From: Asaccharospora irregularis DSM 2635
GTDB lineage: Bacteria; Bacillota; Clostridia; Peptostreptococcales; Peptostreptococcaceae
DNA: 64,000 bases
Direction of reading: 5' to 3'
NCBI RefSeq assembly: GCF_900129815.1
Contig: NZ_FQWX01000005.1
Coordinates: 1 to 64,000 of the forward strand
Shown piece by piece: positions 17,341 to 25,738 of this stretch. Made by a program: the position numbers and the translations under genes. Under the pieces are notes generated by a model. It did no database searches. It worked only from the letters and a program-made list of their open reading frames with translations, and had not been told where the DNA came from. How positions within the stretch are numbered: the stretch's first letter is position 1; each line of letters opens with the position of its first letter.

Positions 17341-17781
17341 TTATTTATAAGTATCACACCACTTTTTACATATACCCGCTCGTTTACTGCAACCTACGTT
17401 ATTAGACCCGCATGATTTACAAGTATATTTGTCTTGTTCATAATTAATTTCATATACTTCTCCGCAATCTAAACACTTAAATTTACAAAGCTTACTTCTG
17501 TAGTTACCCCCACTTATTCTTATAGCATTTCCATTCGTCAAAGCAATAGCAACTTTTTTTCTAGCACTATCTATTATATTTTGGAATGTTTGTCTTGATA
17601 CTTCCATCCTTTGTGCACATTCTTCTTGGTTAAGAGCTTCTATATCCTTTAACCTCATAGCCTCTAGTTCTTCTAACTTTAAAGTCACCTCTTCTATTTC
17701 ACACTTTGGCTTACCTATAGGTATAAAATGGGTATCTTCTGGAAAAAATTCTACTTTTCTAATTTTTGTCGGTCTTGCCAT
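17341..17781 (-). CDS. DUF134 (UPF0251) family putative DNA-binding protein
   Basis: 146 residues. The N-terminal MARPTKIRKV and a sigma-70-region-4-like helix-turn-helix (LNQEECAQRMEVSRQTFQNIIDSARKKVA, about 50-78) mark the DUF134 family. Unlike the short family members, the C terminus adds a zinc ribbon (CKFKCLDCGEV, then YTCKSCG) and a final Cys cluster (CSKRAGICKKWC). It is predicted to be a metal-binding cytoplasmic regulator; the target is not known. Ribosome-binding site AGGAGG. It overlaps the remnant of a Fur-like gene at its 5' end. Confidence 0.85.
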   Translation of the reverse strand: MARPTKIRKVEFFPEDTHFIPIGKPKCEIEEVTLKLEELEAMRLKDIEALNQEECAQRMEVSRQTFQNIIDSARKKVAIALTNGNAIRISGGNYRSKLCKFKCLDCGEVYEINYEQDKYTCKSCGSNNVGCSKRAGICKKWCDTYK

Positions 17782-17961
17782 TTTAGTTCCTCCTTACAAT
17801 CGCTACATAGACCTATAAACATAACGTTTAAATCATATATCTCTAGGTTATTTTCTATTTCTACCTTATTATTTAATTCTAAGCAGTCAATATTTATATC
17901 TTTGCTGTTTATATCAATTATATTATTTTTACCCCCAAGAATATTATTAGTATATACTAAT
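17751..17961 (-). pseudogene. 3' remnant of a Fur-family regulator gene
   Basis: A frame open from about 17961 to a TAG at 17751 encodes GGKNNIIDINSKDIN, then LEIYDLNVMFIGLCSDCKEEL. The end, hydrophobic beta-strand followed by G-x-C-x-x-C, is the usual C-terminal zinc site of Fur/PerR/Zur proteins. No start codon is available and the DNA-binding domain is absent; an in-frame stop lies just upstream. It overlaps the 5' end of the DUF134 gene by 31 bases. Read as a decayed gene end, not translated on its own. Confidence 0.6.
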
Positions 17962-18021
17962 TAAATGCTATCACCAAATTTAATTATCGTCAAATGCCAA
18001 TAATATTCAAGACCTATCACA

Positions 18022-18771
18022 TCAATATATATTCAACTGCTTTCTCTCATTAAAAAAGCTCTTATAACTTAAATACACAGACATCATAGTAACTATTGAT
18101 ACAGATGAAAGAAGCATAAATGTAACCATTATCTGAAACTTTATAGCCAACAACGGAGATGCTCCTCCTAATATAAGACCTGTCATCATACCAGGCAAGG
18201 ATACAATTCCCAATGTCTTTGCAGAATCAACTGTAGGTATAATCGCACCTTTGATACTTTCTCTAAGTATTTCCTTGGATGCTTCTTTTATATCAGCTCC
18301 CAAAGATAGCTTTACCTCTACCTCATCTCTTTTTACTCTAAAAGAATTGTTTAGATTTCTATATGCTAATCCAACCGCAACCATAGAATTACTAACTACC
18401 ATACCAGCTACCGGAATAATTTCATTCGGTGTAAACTCTATAGCCTGTGATATCACTAAAACTGAGATAGTTAAAAAAGTAGCTACTAGAATAGATATAA
18501 ACGATATTTTAACTACATTATCAATTCCTTGACCTCTCTTTTTAGTATTTAGGGCTGCATTTGTAACCATTACTAATACTAGTGCTATTATAAATATTGG
18601 CTTTTTTAATTTGAAAATTACATCTAATAAATATCCAACTATTGTTAGTTGTATTATCGCTCTTAAAATACTGATTAGTACCTCTTTTTCTATACCTAAA
18701 TGTTCCTTATACGATATAAATAAAGGAATTAAAATTAAAATCGATGCTATAACTAAAGACATTGTATCCAT
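18022..18771 (-). CDS. fetB: FetB-like ABC transporter permease (UPF0014)
   Basis: 249 residues, about seven membrane helices, matching the FetB/YbbM (UPF0014) family: VGYLLDVIF, LNTKKRGQG, the central VAGMVVSNSMVAVGLAYRNL and the C-terminal SLPGMMTGLILGGASP. In E. coli FetAB exports iron and protects against oxidative stress. The start codon overlaps the last base of the ATPase gene. Near ferritin and redox genes this supports a metal-homeostasis role, but the substrate is inferred from family only. Confidence 0.9.
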   Translation of the reverse strand: MDTMSLVIASILILIPLFISYKEHLGIEKEVLISILRAIIQLTIVGYLLDVIFKLKKPIFIIALVLVMVTNAALNTKKRGQGIDNVVKISFISILVATFLTISVLVISQAIEFTPNEIIPVAGMVVSNSMVAVGLAYRNLNNSFRVKRDEVEVKLSLGADIKEASKEILRESIKGAIIPTVDSAKTLGIVSLPGMMTGLILGGASPLLAIKFQIMVTFMLLSSVSIVTMMSVYLSYKSFFNERKQLNIY

Positions 18772-19427
18772 TACTTTATCACCTCTATCCTATCTACTTT
18801 TCCCTCTGATACAACTATCCTTTTATTAAAAATTCTAGTACTTTGATTTAGATCATGGGTGATCCATAAAACAGTTGCACCCCTATCATTTACCTCTTTT
18901 ATGTACTCCTCAATTTTATAAGCATTTTCCTTATCCAGTGCTGAAGTAGCTTCATCTAATAAAATAATTTCTGGTGTAAACAATAAATTTCTTATAATAC
19001 CTACCCTCTGTTTTTCTCCGCCAGATAGAGAATTTACACTCTTTTCTAAGTAACTCCTATCTAAACTGAATCGTTCTAATAAATCTATTATCTTTTTTTC
19101 ATCCATATCCTTATTCCTCAGTTTAAACGGAAAATATAAGTTTTCATACACATTTTCACCAAAAAGGTATGCATTCTGTGTACAGTAACTAATTTTTTTC
19201 CTAAGATCCAAAGGGTTTAAGGATGAGTAGTCCTTACCTTTAAAAAATATTCTTCCTTCAGATATAGGAATTAAGTCTGCAATTAGCTTTAGTAGTGTAC
19301 TTTTACCGCTACCTGATTGACCTACTAATGATATACAGTCGCCTTCTTCTATATCAATCGATATTCCATTTATTATATCTGTATTTCCTACCTTATAATA
19401 AACATCTTTTATACTCAATATATCCAT
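18771..19427 (-). CDS. fetA: FetA-like ABC transporter ATPase
   Basis: 218 residues, a short ATPase typical of FetA/YbbL. Walker A GQSGSGKST (36-44), signature NSLSGGEKQRVGIIRNL, Walker B EIILLDEATSALD and the switch WITHDL are present. It is the first gene of a two-gene leftward operon with fetB. Ribosome-binding site GGAG. It would energise the membrane partner for metal export. Confidence 0.9.
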   Translation of the reverse strand: MDILSIKDVYYKVGNTDIINGISIDIEEGDCISLVGQSGSGKSTLLKLIADLIPISEGRIFFKGKDYSSLNPLDLRKKISYCTQNAYLFGENVYENLYFPFKLRNKDMDEKKIIDLLERFSLDRSYLEKSVNSLSGGEKQRVGIIRNLLFTPEIILLDEATSALDKENAYKIEEYIKEVNDRGATVLWITHDLNQSTRIFNKRIVVSEGKVDRIEVIK

Positions 19428-19611
19428 GTCCCTCTCCTTTTTATATATTTTATTATAGTTTAATTATAATGCTTACCTTATTAATTATCGATATTATATA
19501 TTATTTTGCAAATTAATTATTGTATATACCCTTATTAATGTAACCTAGTCACAGTAATTAGTATTTATAATTAGTATAATTAAAACAATGCTAAATAAGG
19601 AGGTAGATATA

Positions 19612-19821
19612 ATGGCAAAAATGAAAAGAAAAGCATTCGTGGATAAAGACTACTGCGTTGCATGTGGTACTTGTGTAAAAGTATGTCCACTTCAAATTAT
19701 AAAAATAGAACAAGGTGTATTCGCCGATATAAATTATGATAAATGCGTAGGATGTGGTAAATGTGCTAATGTTTGTCCTGCATCCGTAATAGAAGTCAAG
19801 TCAGTGGAGGTGAATCAATAG
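19612..19821 (+). CDS. 2[4Fe-4S] ferredoxin
   Basis: 69 residues with two classical clusters, CVACGTCVKVCP and CVGCGKCANVCP. I place the start at the ATG of MAKMKRK (19612) because AAGGAGG lies 8 bases before it; an in-frame ATG at 19588 lacks a site. It is a soluble low-potential electron carrier. It is co-transcribed with a membrane Fe-S protein whose ATG lies 1 base after its stop. Together they may form an electron-transfer module to or from a membrane acceptor. Confidence 0.93.
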   Translation: MAKMKRKAFVDKDYCVACGTCVKVCPLQIIKIEQGVFADINYDKCVGCGKCANVCPASVIEVKSVEVNQ

Positions 19822-19822
19822 T

Positions 19823-20407
19823 ATGAAAAATAATAAGAAAAAATTTACAGACTATATGTGGATAATAAGTGCCATATATCTATTTTTAGGTATATTTAAT
19901 ATTTTATTTGCTTGGTTGGGGGTATTGTGCTTTTTAATTCCACTTATAATATCTATAGCTGGAGGAGGAAAATCTTACTGTAATACTTATTGCGGTAGAG
20001 GGCAACTATTAGATCTTATGGGGAATAAATTAAAGCTATCTAGAAAACAAAGTATTCCAAAATTTTTAAGAAGTAAATGGTTTAGATATGGATTTTTAAC
20101 ATTCTTTATGACTATGTTTGCAATTATGCTATTTAACACATATTTAGTATTTAATGGTACTAACAATTTAAGAGAAGTTATAAAGATACTTTGGACATTC
20201 AAACTTCCTTGGAACTGGGTAAACACTAGTATGGTTAGCCCTTGGGTTGCTCAATTCGCCTTTGGATTTTATAGTATGATGCTTACATCTACTATACTTG
20301 GTATAATCACCATGTTATTATATAAACCTAGATCATGGTGTGTTTATTGCCCAATGGGAACTATGACTCAAATGATATCAAAAGCTAAGTACAAAGAAAA
20401 AATATAA
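19823..20407 (+). CDS. NapH/NosR-like membrane 4Fe-4S protein
   Basis: 194 residues with about four helices. Cysteine motifs CNTYCGRGQLLDL (about 53-65) and CVYCPMGTM (about 174-182) sit next to helices, as in the membrane domains of NapH, NosR and YccM. It lacks the extra soluble ferredoxin domain of these proteins, which may be supplied by the ferredoxin encoded immediately upstream. Start codon 1 base after the ferredoxin stop implies coupled translation. The natural donor and acceptor are unknown. Confidence 0.8.
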   Translation: MKNNKKKFTDYMWIISAIYLFLGIFNILFAWLGVLCFLIPLIISIAGGGKSYCNTYCGRGQLLDLMGNKLKLSRKQSIPKFLRSKWFRYGFLTFFMTMFAIMLFNTYLVFNGTNNLREVIKILWTFKLPWNWVNTSMVSPWVAQFAFGFYSMMLTSTILGIITMLLYKPRSWCVYCPMGTMTQMISKAKYKEKI

Positions 20408-20462
20408 GAATATATTTAGAATATTTACCCATACTAAGTACAACATTTAGGAGGTAATTTTT

Positions 20463-20969
20463 ATGTATATTTTATTTAATTTTTTTATCTTCGGCATCTT
20501 AGGATGGGCAATAGAAAATATATATTCTTATTTTATCCATGGTCACTTTCAAAAGGATGGTTTCTTGAATCTTCCGTTTAAACCAATGTATGCAATTGCA
20601 ATGTCTGTTTTAATAAATTTTTACAGTAGTATTCAAAATGGTTATATTTTCATATTACTATGTGCTATAGTTCCAACATCAGTTGAATATTTGACCGGAA
20701 AAATTATGAGAAGTTATTTTAACAAGGATTATTGGGACTATTCAAAATGTAGGTTTAGTATTGATGGAATAATATGTTTGAGATTCTCTATATATTGGAC
20801 TATTTTAACCTATATCGGGGTAATCTATCTAAGACCATTAGTAACTGATAGGATTTACACCTTCATATATCCATATTGGGTATTTTTAGCTCCTATAATT
20901 TTTATAACACTTTTTATAGACACTCTAGTCACTATCAGAAATTATAAATTAAGTATCGATATAAAATAA
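20463..20969 (+). CDS. CmpB-family (PF06541) membrane protein
   Basis: 168 residues, about four to five helices, with the family features GILGWAIENIYSYF near the N terminus, NLPFKPMYAIA, VEYLTGKIMRSYF and YWDYS. The family is annotated as putative type IV ABC-transporter membrane protein but has no proven function. It has an AGGAGG site and lies 55 bases after the Fe-S gene, so the three rightward genes may be one transcript ended by the terminator at 20981. Confidence 0.8.
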   Translation: MYILFNFFIFGILGWAIENIYSYFIHGHFQKDGFLNLPFKPMYAIAMSVLINFYSSIQNGYIFILLCAIVPTSVEYLTGKIMRSYFNKDYWDYSKCRFSIDGIICLRFSIYWTILTYIGVIYLRPLVTDRIYTFIYPYWVFLAPIIFITLFIDTLVTIRNYKLSIDIK

Positions 20970-20980
20970 AACATAAAAAT

Positions 20981-21039
20981 AAATAAAGAATAGAGGATAA
21001 TTAGCCCTAAGATGCTATTATTCTCTATTCTTTATTTTT
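20981..21039. terminator. bidirectional terminator
   Basis: AAATAAAGAATAGAGGATAAT pairs with ATTATTCTCTATTCTTTATTT, one mismatch, with A and T runs outside. It lies between convergent genes and can end both. Confidence 0.9.
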
Positions 21040-21077
21040 GTATTAATAATATATCAAATACTCTCATCTCATTACTT

Positions 21078-22322
21078 CTATAAATCTTCTTTTTTAACTA
21101 AATTGAGATTAACAATGTCACCACCTTTAATTTCACCACCATATAGTACTTTATTATTTTTTTCATCTAAAACATATATATAATTCTTTTCCTCTGTGTT
21201 GTAATAACTTCCTTCAACAGTTTCCTTAGTTGCTCTAATTATCATGTATCTCTTATTATTTACTAGTATTTCGTCGTACAATCTATAGTCAAAATTTTTA
21301 TCCTTCATTTCGATAGTATAATGATCTTTGTTGGATGCCTTGTTATCTACGAGATTCATCCCTAATACATCTATGTTTAATTCTTTGCTATCTTTATCAT
21401 ATAAATATGATATAAAAGATACCTCGTCTCCTTCTATATCGTATTTGTAATCAGCAAAATCCGGGTTAGCTGAGTAAAAAGGCATTTCTACAGTTTCGAA
21501 GTAATCCTCTTTTATATGATACTTTATTAATTCACTTTTCACAACTTTGCCATCTTCTGAAGTATTGTCATAATTATTTTTTATCATATAAGCTATATCT
21601 TTATTTAATAAACTAATATACGTATTTATACCAGACACATCCGAACCTTCATTTATTACCTTATTGCTAATAATTTGTGAGCTTTCATTTTCTAAATTCA
21701 ACTTATATACCTTTATACAAGACTTTCTACTTGTCGGTCTATCGTTTCTATAGTCCTCCTCCGTATTAGATCCTAATATTAAGTATACATCTCCATTATG
21801 TTTTGTACTTATATCGGTATATGAATAATTAATACGTGAATCTAGATTAGTTTCTATAGGTATTTCATAAGTTTTTACCCTATTAGTCTTTAAGTTTTTA
21901 TCTTTTATCGTTGCAATTAATCGTGATTTGTAACTTCCATTAGTGTAGTCCATACCCACGGAGACTGTGCCTATACTTTTATCATCCTTATAGACCTGTT
22001 TATTATTCTCTACCTGATTGCTTAATATATCCCTATTTTCCTTTGAATACTTAGTCGCTGGAATTCCAACAGGAACCTCTTTTACATGTTTCTTTGAATT
22101 TACCCCGTCTTTAGTAAATTCAACTTCAATAGTGTTATAAATTCCTTCTCTTTTGTGAGATATAAGACTTATATCTCCTAGTTCTTGCCTATTCCCATCT
22201 ATATCAACAAGCTTATAGTCTTTTTTATTATAAAACCCTAAAAATAAAACTATTAATATCAATGGTGCTATAGTTAGAATCAATGTTATATTCGATAATT
22301 TATTCTTCATATATTCCTCCAT
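21078..22322 (-). CDS. membrane-anchored extracytoplasmic protein, unknown
   Basis: 414 residues. One N-terminal helix (about 13-30) anchors a long polar domain with many beta-strand-like segments and DxDxNR-type turns, suggestive of a propeller-like fold. No family recognised. It is the last gene of a GntR-ATPase-permease operon, 3 bases after the permease. In B. subtilis the ytr operon also carries accessory envelope genes, so a sensing or substrate-binding role is plausible but unproven. GGAGG site before the ATG; a second ATG (MKNKLSN) four codons in is an alternative start. Confidence 0.7.
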   Translation of the reverse strand: MEEYMKNKLSNITLILTIAPLILIVLFLGFYNKKDYKLVDIDGNRQELGDISLISHKREGIYNTIEVEFTKDGVNSKKHVKEVPVGIPATKYSKENRDILSNQVENNKQVYKDDKSIGTVSVGMDYTNGSYKSRLIATIKDKNLKTNRVKTYEIPIETNLDSRINYSYTDISTKHNGDVYLILGSNTEEDYRNDRPTSRKSCIKVYKLNLENESSQIISNKVINEGSDVSGINTYISLLNKDIAYMIKNNYDNTSEDGKVVKSELIKYHIKEDYFETVEMPFYSANPDFADYKYDIEGDEVSFISYLYDKDSKELNIDVLGMNLVDNKASNKDHYTIEMKDKNFDYRLYDEILVNNKRYMIIRATKETVEGSYYNTEEKNYIYVLDEKNNKVLYGGEIKGGDIVNLNLVKKEDL

Positions 22323-22325
22323 AAC

Positions 22326-23141
22326 CTACATATATACTCTTTTATTTAAAAGTTTATGTGATATTGTTATTGATAAGGCAAATAAAATAATATAATAAAT
22401 ACTATGTACTACTAAAACCCTATCTGTAAAAACAGATTGGCTAGTTAAATACCCGTATATTATTATAGATGAGACAACATATAATGAACCTAGTATTGCT
22501 CCTTTTCTCTTAAATGCCATTTGTATCATTATCCCTGTAAAGATTACCACTACAGCTAATACCACACCTATAATATTTATCATAATAAAATCAATAGTGT
22601 ATAATCTTATCAATCCTTCTCTCAACATACTATTTCCTATAACTGAACTTATAGCTTTTGTAATGCCAACTCCTGATAACCCGCTTATTACAAAAACCTC
22701 TATTATCCAAGCAAAAATCTGAGCTATAATAATTCCATATATCATCATTGTCACTGTCAGGGCCTTATATATATATATGTTAAACTTGTCTATAGGCAAT
22801 GTGAATAAAGTGTATGATGTTCTATTCTTTCCTAAAAAATCTCTATACCATATTGCTATTGAGTATACCAAACATAATACAACAACTAATCCAACTAATA
22901 GATTTGTTGACAAATGGATATTATTAATACCCTCCATAAAGACTTTATTTTTTCCTATTGTAGACTTTAATATATCCATGCTTGGTCTTAGATTTCTATC
23001 CTCTGCAACCGAATTTATTATCTCACTCAGCTTCCTCGATACTATTGCAATATTCCCTGCAAATAAAATTCCTAATAAAGCCAAATAGAGTTTATACACT
23101 CTTTTAAATTCTATATTATATAAAGTAAGTATTTTACTCAC
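22326..23141 (-). CDS. ABC-2-like transporter permease (Ytr-type operon)
   Basis: 271 residues with six predicted helices and no soluble domain, as in YtrC/YtrD-like permeases. It begins with a cytoplasmic NIEFKRVYKLYLALLGILFAG. The start overlaps the ATPase gene by 8 bases. With the GntR regulator and ATPase it forms an exporter-like unit. In related bacteria such operons respond to cell-wall antibiotics. Substrate not known. Confidence 0.85.
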   Translation of the reverse strand: MSKILTLYNIEFKRVYKLYLALLGILFAGNIAIVSRKLSEIINSVAEDRNLRPSMDILKSTIGKNKVFMEGINNIHLSTNLLVGLVVVLCLVYSIAIWYRDFLGKNRTSYTLFTLPIDKFNIYIYKALTVTMMIYGIIIAQIFAWIIEVFVISGLSGVGITKAISSVIGNSMLREGLIRLYTIDFIMINIIGVVLAVVVIFTGIMIQMAFKRKGAILGSLYVVSSIIIYGYLTSQSVFTDRVLVVHSIYYIILFALSITISHKLLNKRVYM

Positions 23142-23826
23142 CTCTATACACCTCCCTCATCTTATCGATTATCGACTTACCTTCACTTTGGCGAATTTCC
23201 TCTGCATTAAACCCAAATATTAATTTCCCATTATCTATAATCAAAACATCATCTACAATCATTTCTATCTCGCCTATTTCATGAGTAGTTATAATTATAC
23301 TTTGATTTTCATCCATGTATTTTGCCATAATTCCTATAAATTCTTCTCTCTTAAAAATATCAATTCCTGAAAATGGCTCGTCCAATAAAGTATATTTTGC
23401 ATTTTGAGCAAAACCTAATACTATTTTTACTCTAGCCTTATTTCCCTTAGATAATGATGATATTAATAAATCATCAGTTAGATTGAAAATTTCAAGCATT
23501 TCATAAGCTTTTTCATCGCTCCAGTTAATATAAAATTCCTTCATAAATTCGAAGCTTTCTTTTATTGTAAGTTGTGGAAAATGACTTTCTACATCTGGTA
23601 CGAATGCCAACTTATTGTATGTATCCTTGTTTATTCTGTCTCCATCTATAAGAATTTCCCCACTATCAATACCTACTAATCCAGATATAGCCTTTAATAT
23701 TGTAGATTTTCCTACTCCGTTAGTGCCTAGTATGGCAGTTATTTTTCCTTCTTGTATGTTAAAACTTATGTCATTAAGTGCTTTAATTTTTTTATATTTT
23801 TTACTTACATTTTTAACTTCTATCAT
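23134..23826 (-). CDS. ABC transporter ATPase (YtrB-like)
   Basis: 230 residues with Walker A GTNGVGKST (34-42), the less common signature LSKGNKARVKIVLGFA, Walker B YTLLDEPFSGID and H loop TTHEIGEIE. The altered signature (LSKGN rather than LSGGQ) is usual in the YtrB/BcrA-type exporter group. The start lies 11 bases after the GntR gene. It works with the overlapping permease gene. Confidence 0.92.
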   Translation of the reverse strand: MIEVKNVSKKYKKIKALNDISFNIQEGKITAILGTNGVGKSTILKAISGLVGIDSGEILIDGDRINKDTYNKLAFVPDVESHFPQLTIKESFEFMKEFYINWSDEKAYEMLEIFNLTDDLLISSLSKGNKARVKIVLGFAQNAKYTLLDEPFSGIDIFKREEFIGIMAKYMDENQSIIITTHEIGEIEMIVDDVLIIDNGKLIFGFNAEEIRQSEGKSIIDKMREVYRGE

Positions 23827-23837
23827 ATTTCCACCCC

Positions 23838-24194
23838 CTAATATGTATCTTTTATAATTTCTATTAGCTCCTCTTTATCTACGTTTATAGCTTTCATATT
23901 TTCTATAAAAATCTTTAATGACTCATTTATCAAATCCTGTCTTATATTATTTATAATATTTTTATCAGTAGTTATAGTACTTTGATAATTTCTAACTGTA
24001 TTTATAATTTCCATGTCCTCCATCTCCTTATATGCCTTTTGAACCGTGTTAGGATTTACCTTTATCTTTACCGCCATCTCTCTCCTTGATGGAACTGGAT
24101 CCCCTGGCTTTAATTCATCTGTCACTATTTGTTGCTTTATATATCTTATAATTTGAAGATATACTGGTTCCTTTTCGTTTGGTGTGAAATTCAC
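23838..24194 (-). CDS. GntR-family regulator (YtrA subfamily)
   Basis: 118 residues: an N-terminal winged helix (EPVYLQIIRYIKQQIV, GDPVPSRREMAVKIKVNPNTVQKAYKEME) and a short C-terminal dimerisation helix pair, the YtrA size class. GTG start with a GGAGGTGA site 4 bases before. It heads the ABC operon, and a large dyad (24215-24260) covers its promoter, so it is very likely an autorepressor relieved by an envelope stress signal. Confidence 0.93.
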   Translation of the reverse strand: MNFTPNEKEPVYLQIIRYIKQQIVTDELKPGDPVPSRREMAVKIKVNPNTVQKAYKEMEDMEIINTVRNYQSTITTDKNIINNIRQDLINESLKIFIENMKAINVDKEELIEIIKDTY

Positions 24195-24214
24195 CTAATC
24201 ACCTCCGTATTAAT

Positions 24215-24260
24215 GTACTATACCAGTAATACACCTATAACTGTATTATAGATATAGTAC
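24215..24260 (-). promoter_or_regulatory. two-level dyad, likely YtrA-type operator
   Basis: GTACTATA (24215-24222) faces TATAGTAC (24253-24260), and inside them TAATACA (24227-24233) faces TGTATTA (24242-24248). Both arm pairs are separated by 4 bases on each side of an 8-base centre, so the 46-bp segment is one symmetric dyad. It overlaps the -10 of the operon promoter. Confidence 0.7.
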
Positions 24261-24273
24261 ACTCATAAGTCAA
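24245..24273 (-). promoter_or_regulatory. sigma-A promoter of the GntR-ABC operon
   Basis: TTGACT (24273-24268), 17 bases, TATAAT (24250-24245), about 50 bases before the GTG start. Confidence 0.8.
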
Positions 24274-24349
24274 CTATATTTTAAATTTGGAAAGTGTTAA
24301 TATATATTTACATAAAACCTTATCTGTAGTAAACTATATATTAGTGGGA

Positions 24350-24416
24350 ACTTATACTATATGTATAAGTATACGCTAGCCCAAAAAAACACCTATCTTT
24401 TGATAGGTGTTTTTTA
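24350..24416 (+). other. hairpin plus orphan terminator, possible small RNA end
   Basis: ACTTATAC pairs with GTATAAGT (24350-24357, 24363-24370). Fifteen bases later AAAAACACCTATC pairs with GATAGGTGTTTTT (24385-24397, 24402-24414), a clear terminator with runs on both sides. No gene ends here on either strand except the distant HisJ-like gene at 24681, so it may end that transcript or belong to a small rightward RNA. Confidence 0.45.
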
Positions 24417-24420
24417 GTAT

Positions 24421-24680
24421 TTCATAAGATTCTTTAATTCCATTTAATAGTTAAATTTATTGATATTATACATAATTCTAGAATGATATACAATATCAAT
24501 GAATTTATATAAATATTGATTTTCTTACCTTAAAAATCACATATATCCCTATAACTGAATTAATAGTCCTACGTTCATAGTTATACCTCCAAAAATCGGT
24601 TATACTCATATCATAACCTATTTTTGGAAAAGTATCACAAATAAACATTAACTTAAAGCAGAGGATTACTTTTATATTCT
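24421..24680. other. intergenic region with a strong hairpin
   Basis: A 16-bp stem with one mismatch and a 9-base loop lies at 24588-24628 (TCCAAAAAT-GGTTAT with ATAACC-ATTTTTGGA). Just beyond it, leftward, GGAGG precedes a nine-codon frame (MNVGLLIQL). I see no longer gene. The hairpin has no U tail. Confidence 0.4.
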
Positions 24681-25496
24681 CTACGCACTGTAAATTATTT
24701 CACTATTAAACTTTATAAATTTAGGTTCTCTTTCTTCAAATAAACATACATACTCAAATCCCAAATAATCTAATATAGCATATGCTTTATCAAAATCCCT
24801 ACAAACATCAATTGCCCTATGTGAATCAGATCCTACGGTTATTATCTCTCCACCTAATTCTTTGTATCTCTTTAATATATCTATATTAGGATGGGGGGAA
24901 TCTAAATTATATCTATAACCTGAAGTATTTAACTCTATCCCCTTTCCTAGATTTATTATAGTTTTTAGAGTTTCATCTAAAACTTCTTTATGATCATTAT
25001 ATACTATCTTTTTATCTTCATAATTTCCGTATCTTATTACATAATCTAAATGCCCATATGTGTCGTAGTTACTAAACTGTTTGTTGGTTTCTATAATACT
25101 CCTATAGTAGTTGTCATATGCTTCTTTTTTTGTCAGACCATCAAAATATTTCAATCTAGATATATCCTTATCGCCTACAGTATGAGTCGAACATAATACA
25201 AAATCGAAAGGATAACTCTTTATTATATTTTCAATTTCATCTCTTATATAACTTTTGTACCCAACCTCTACTCCAGTTAAGAGATTTATGTCTTTCTTGT
25301 ATTTTTCCTTATATTCATCTATCTGTTTAATATATCCGTCTAAATCCAAACTAAAGTGATCTGTATTATATTCCAAATGATCTGTAAACGTTAGATGACT
25401 TACTCCATTTTTAATAGCCTCTTTAATTACTGTTTCCATATGATCTTTTCCATCACTTGAAAAATGTGTATGGACATGATTATCTAGTATATGCAT
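24681..25496 (-). CDS. hisJ: HisJ-family histidinol-phosphatase (PHP domain)
   Basis: 271 residues, the usual PHP-type histidinol-phosphatase size. Metal ligands are visible: DNHVHTHFSSDGK (6-18), TDHLEYN, E in GVEVGYKS, CSTHTVGD, GHLDYVIRYG and GSDSHRA near the C terminus. It would hydrolyse histidinol phosphate in histidine synthesis, but no other his genes are near, and PHP enzymes of this clade can have other phosphoester substrates. Monocistronic, ribosome-binding site AAGGAGA. Confidence 0.85.
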   Translation of the reverse strand: MHILDNHVHTHFSSDGKDHMETVIKEAIKNGVSHLTFTDHLEYNTDHFSLDLDGYIKQIDEYKEKYKKDINLLTGVEVGYKSYIRDEIENIIKSYPFDFVLCSTHTVGDKDISRLKYFDGLTKKEAYDNYYRSIIETNKQFSNYDTYGHLDYVIRYGNYEDKKIVYNDHKEVLDETLKTIINLGKGIELNTSGYRYNLDSPHPNIDILKRYKELGGEIITVGSDSHRAIDVCRDFDKAYAILDYLGFEYVCLFEEREPKFIKFNSEIIYSA

Positions 25497-25675
25497 TTAT
25501 AATCTCCTTTCTAACTCCAAAATATTTTTAATTTAAATATACTATTATCTCTCTTTCTAATCATAAGTGTAATACTATTTTGTTAACATGATATTAATTA
25601 CCAGTTAGTGTTTTGTTAACTTTATATTTAATATATAAAAAGATATATATTTTACTATAAACTATAAGCCTTATG

Positions 25676-25709
25676 TTTACTATTTATCTATTTATACTAT
25701 AATAGTAAA
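25676..25709 (+). promoter_or_regulatory. promoter with overlapping inverted repeat, Rrf2 gene
   Basis: TTTACTATT (25676-25684) and AATAGTAAA (25701-25709) form an inverted repeat spaced by 16 bases. The -35 (TTTACT) and -10 (TATAAT, 25698-25703) fall inside it, so a bound dimer would block RNA polymerase. Upstream, TGTTAAC is repeated directly at 25581 and 25614. Confidence 0.55.
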
Positions 25710-25738
25710 TAATAACATTATTTATTTACGGAGGTATT

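Noticed and set aside
17728-17964. 78-residue plus-strand frame before the FetB gene
   Set aside because: It is the mirror of the Fur-like remnant and the DUF134 gene start on the minus strand; no ribosome-binding site.
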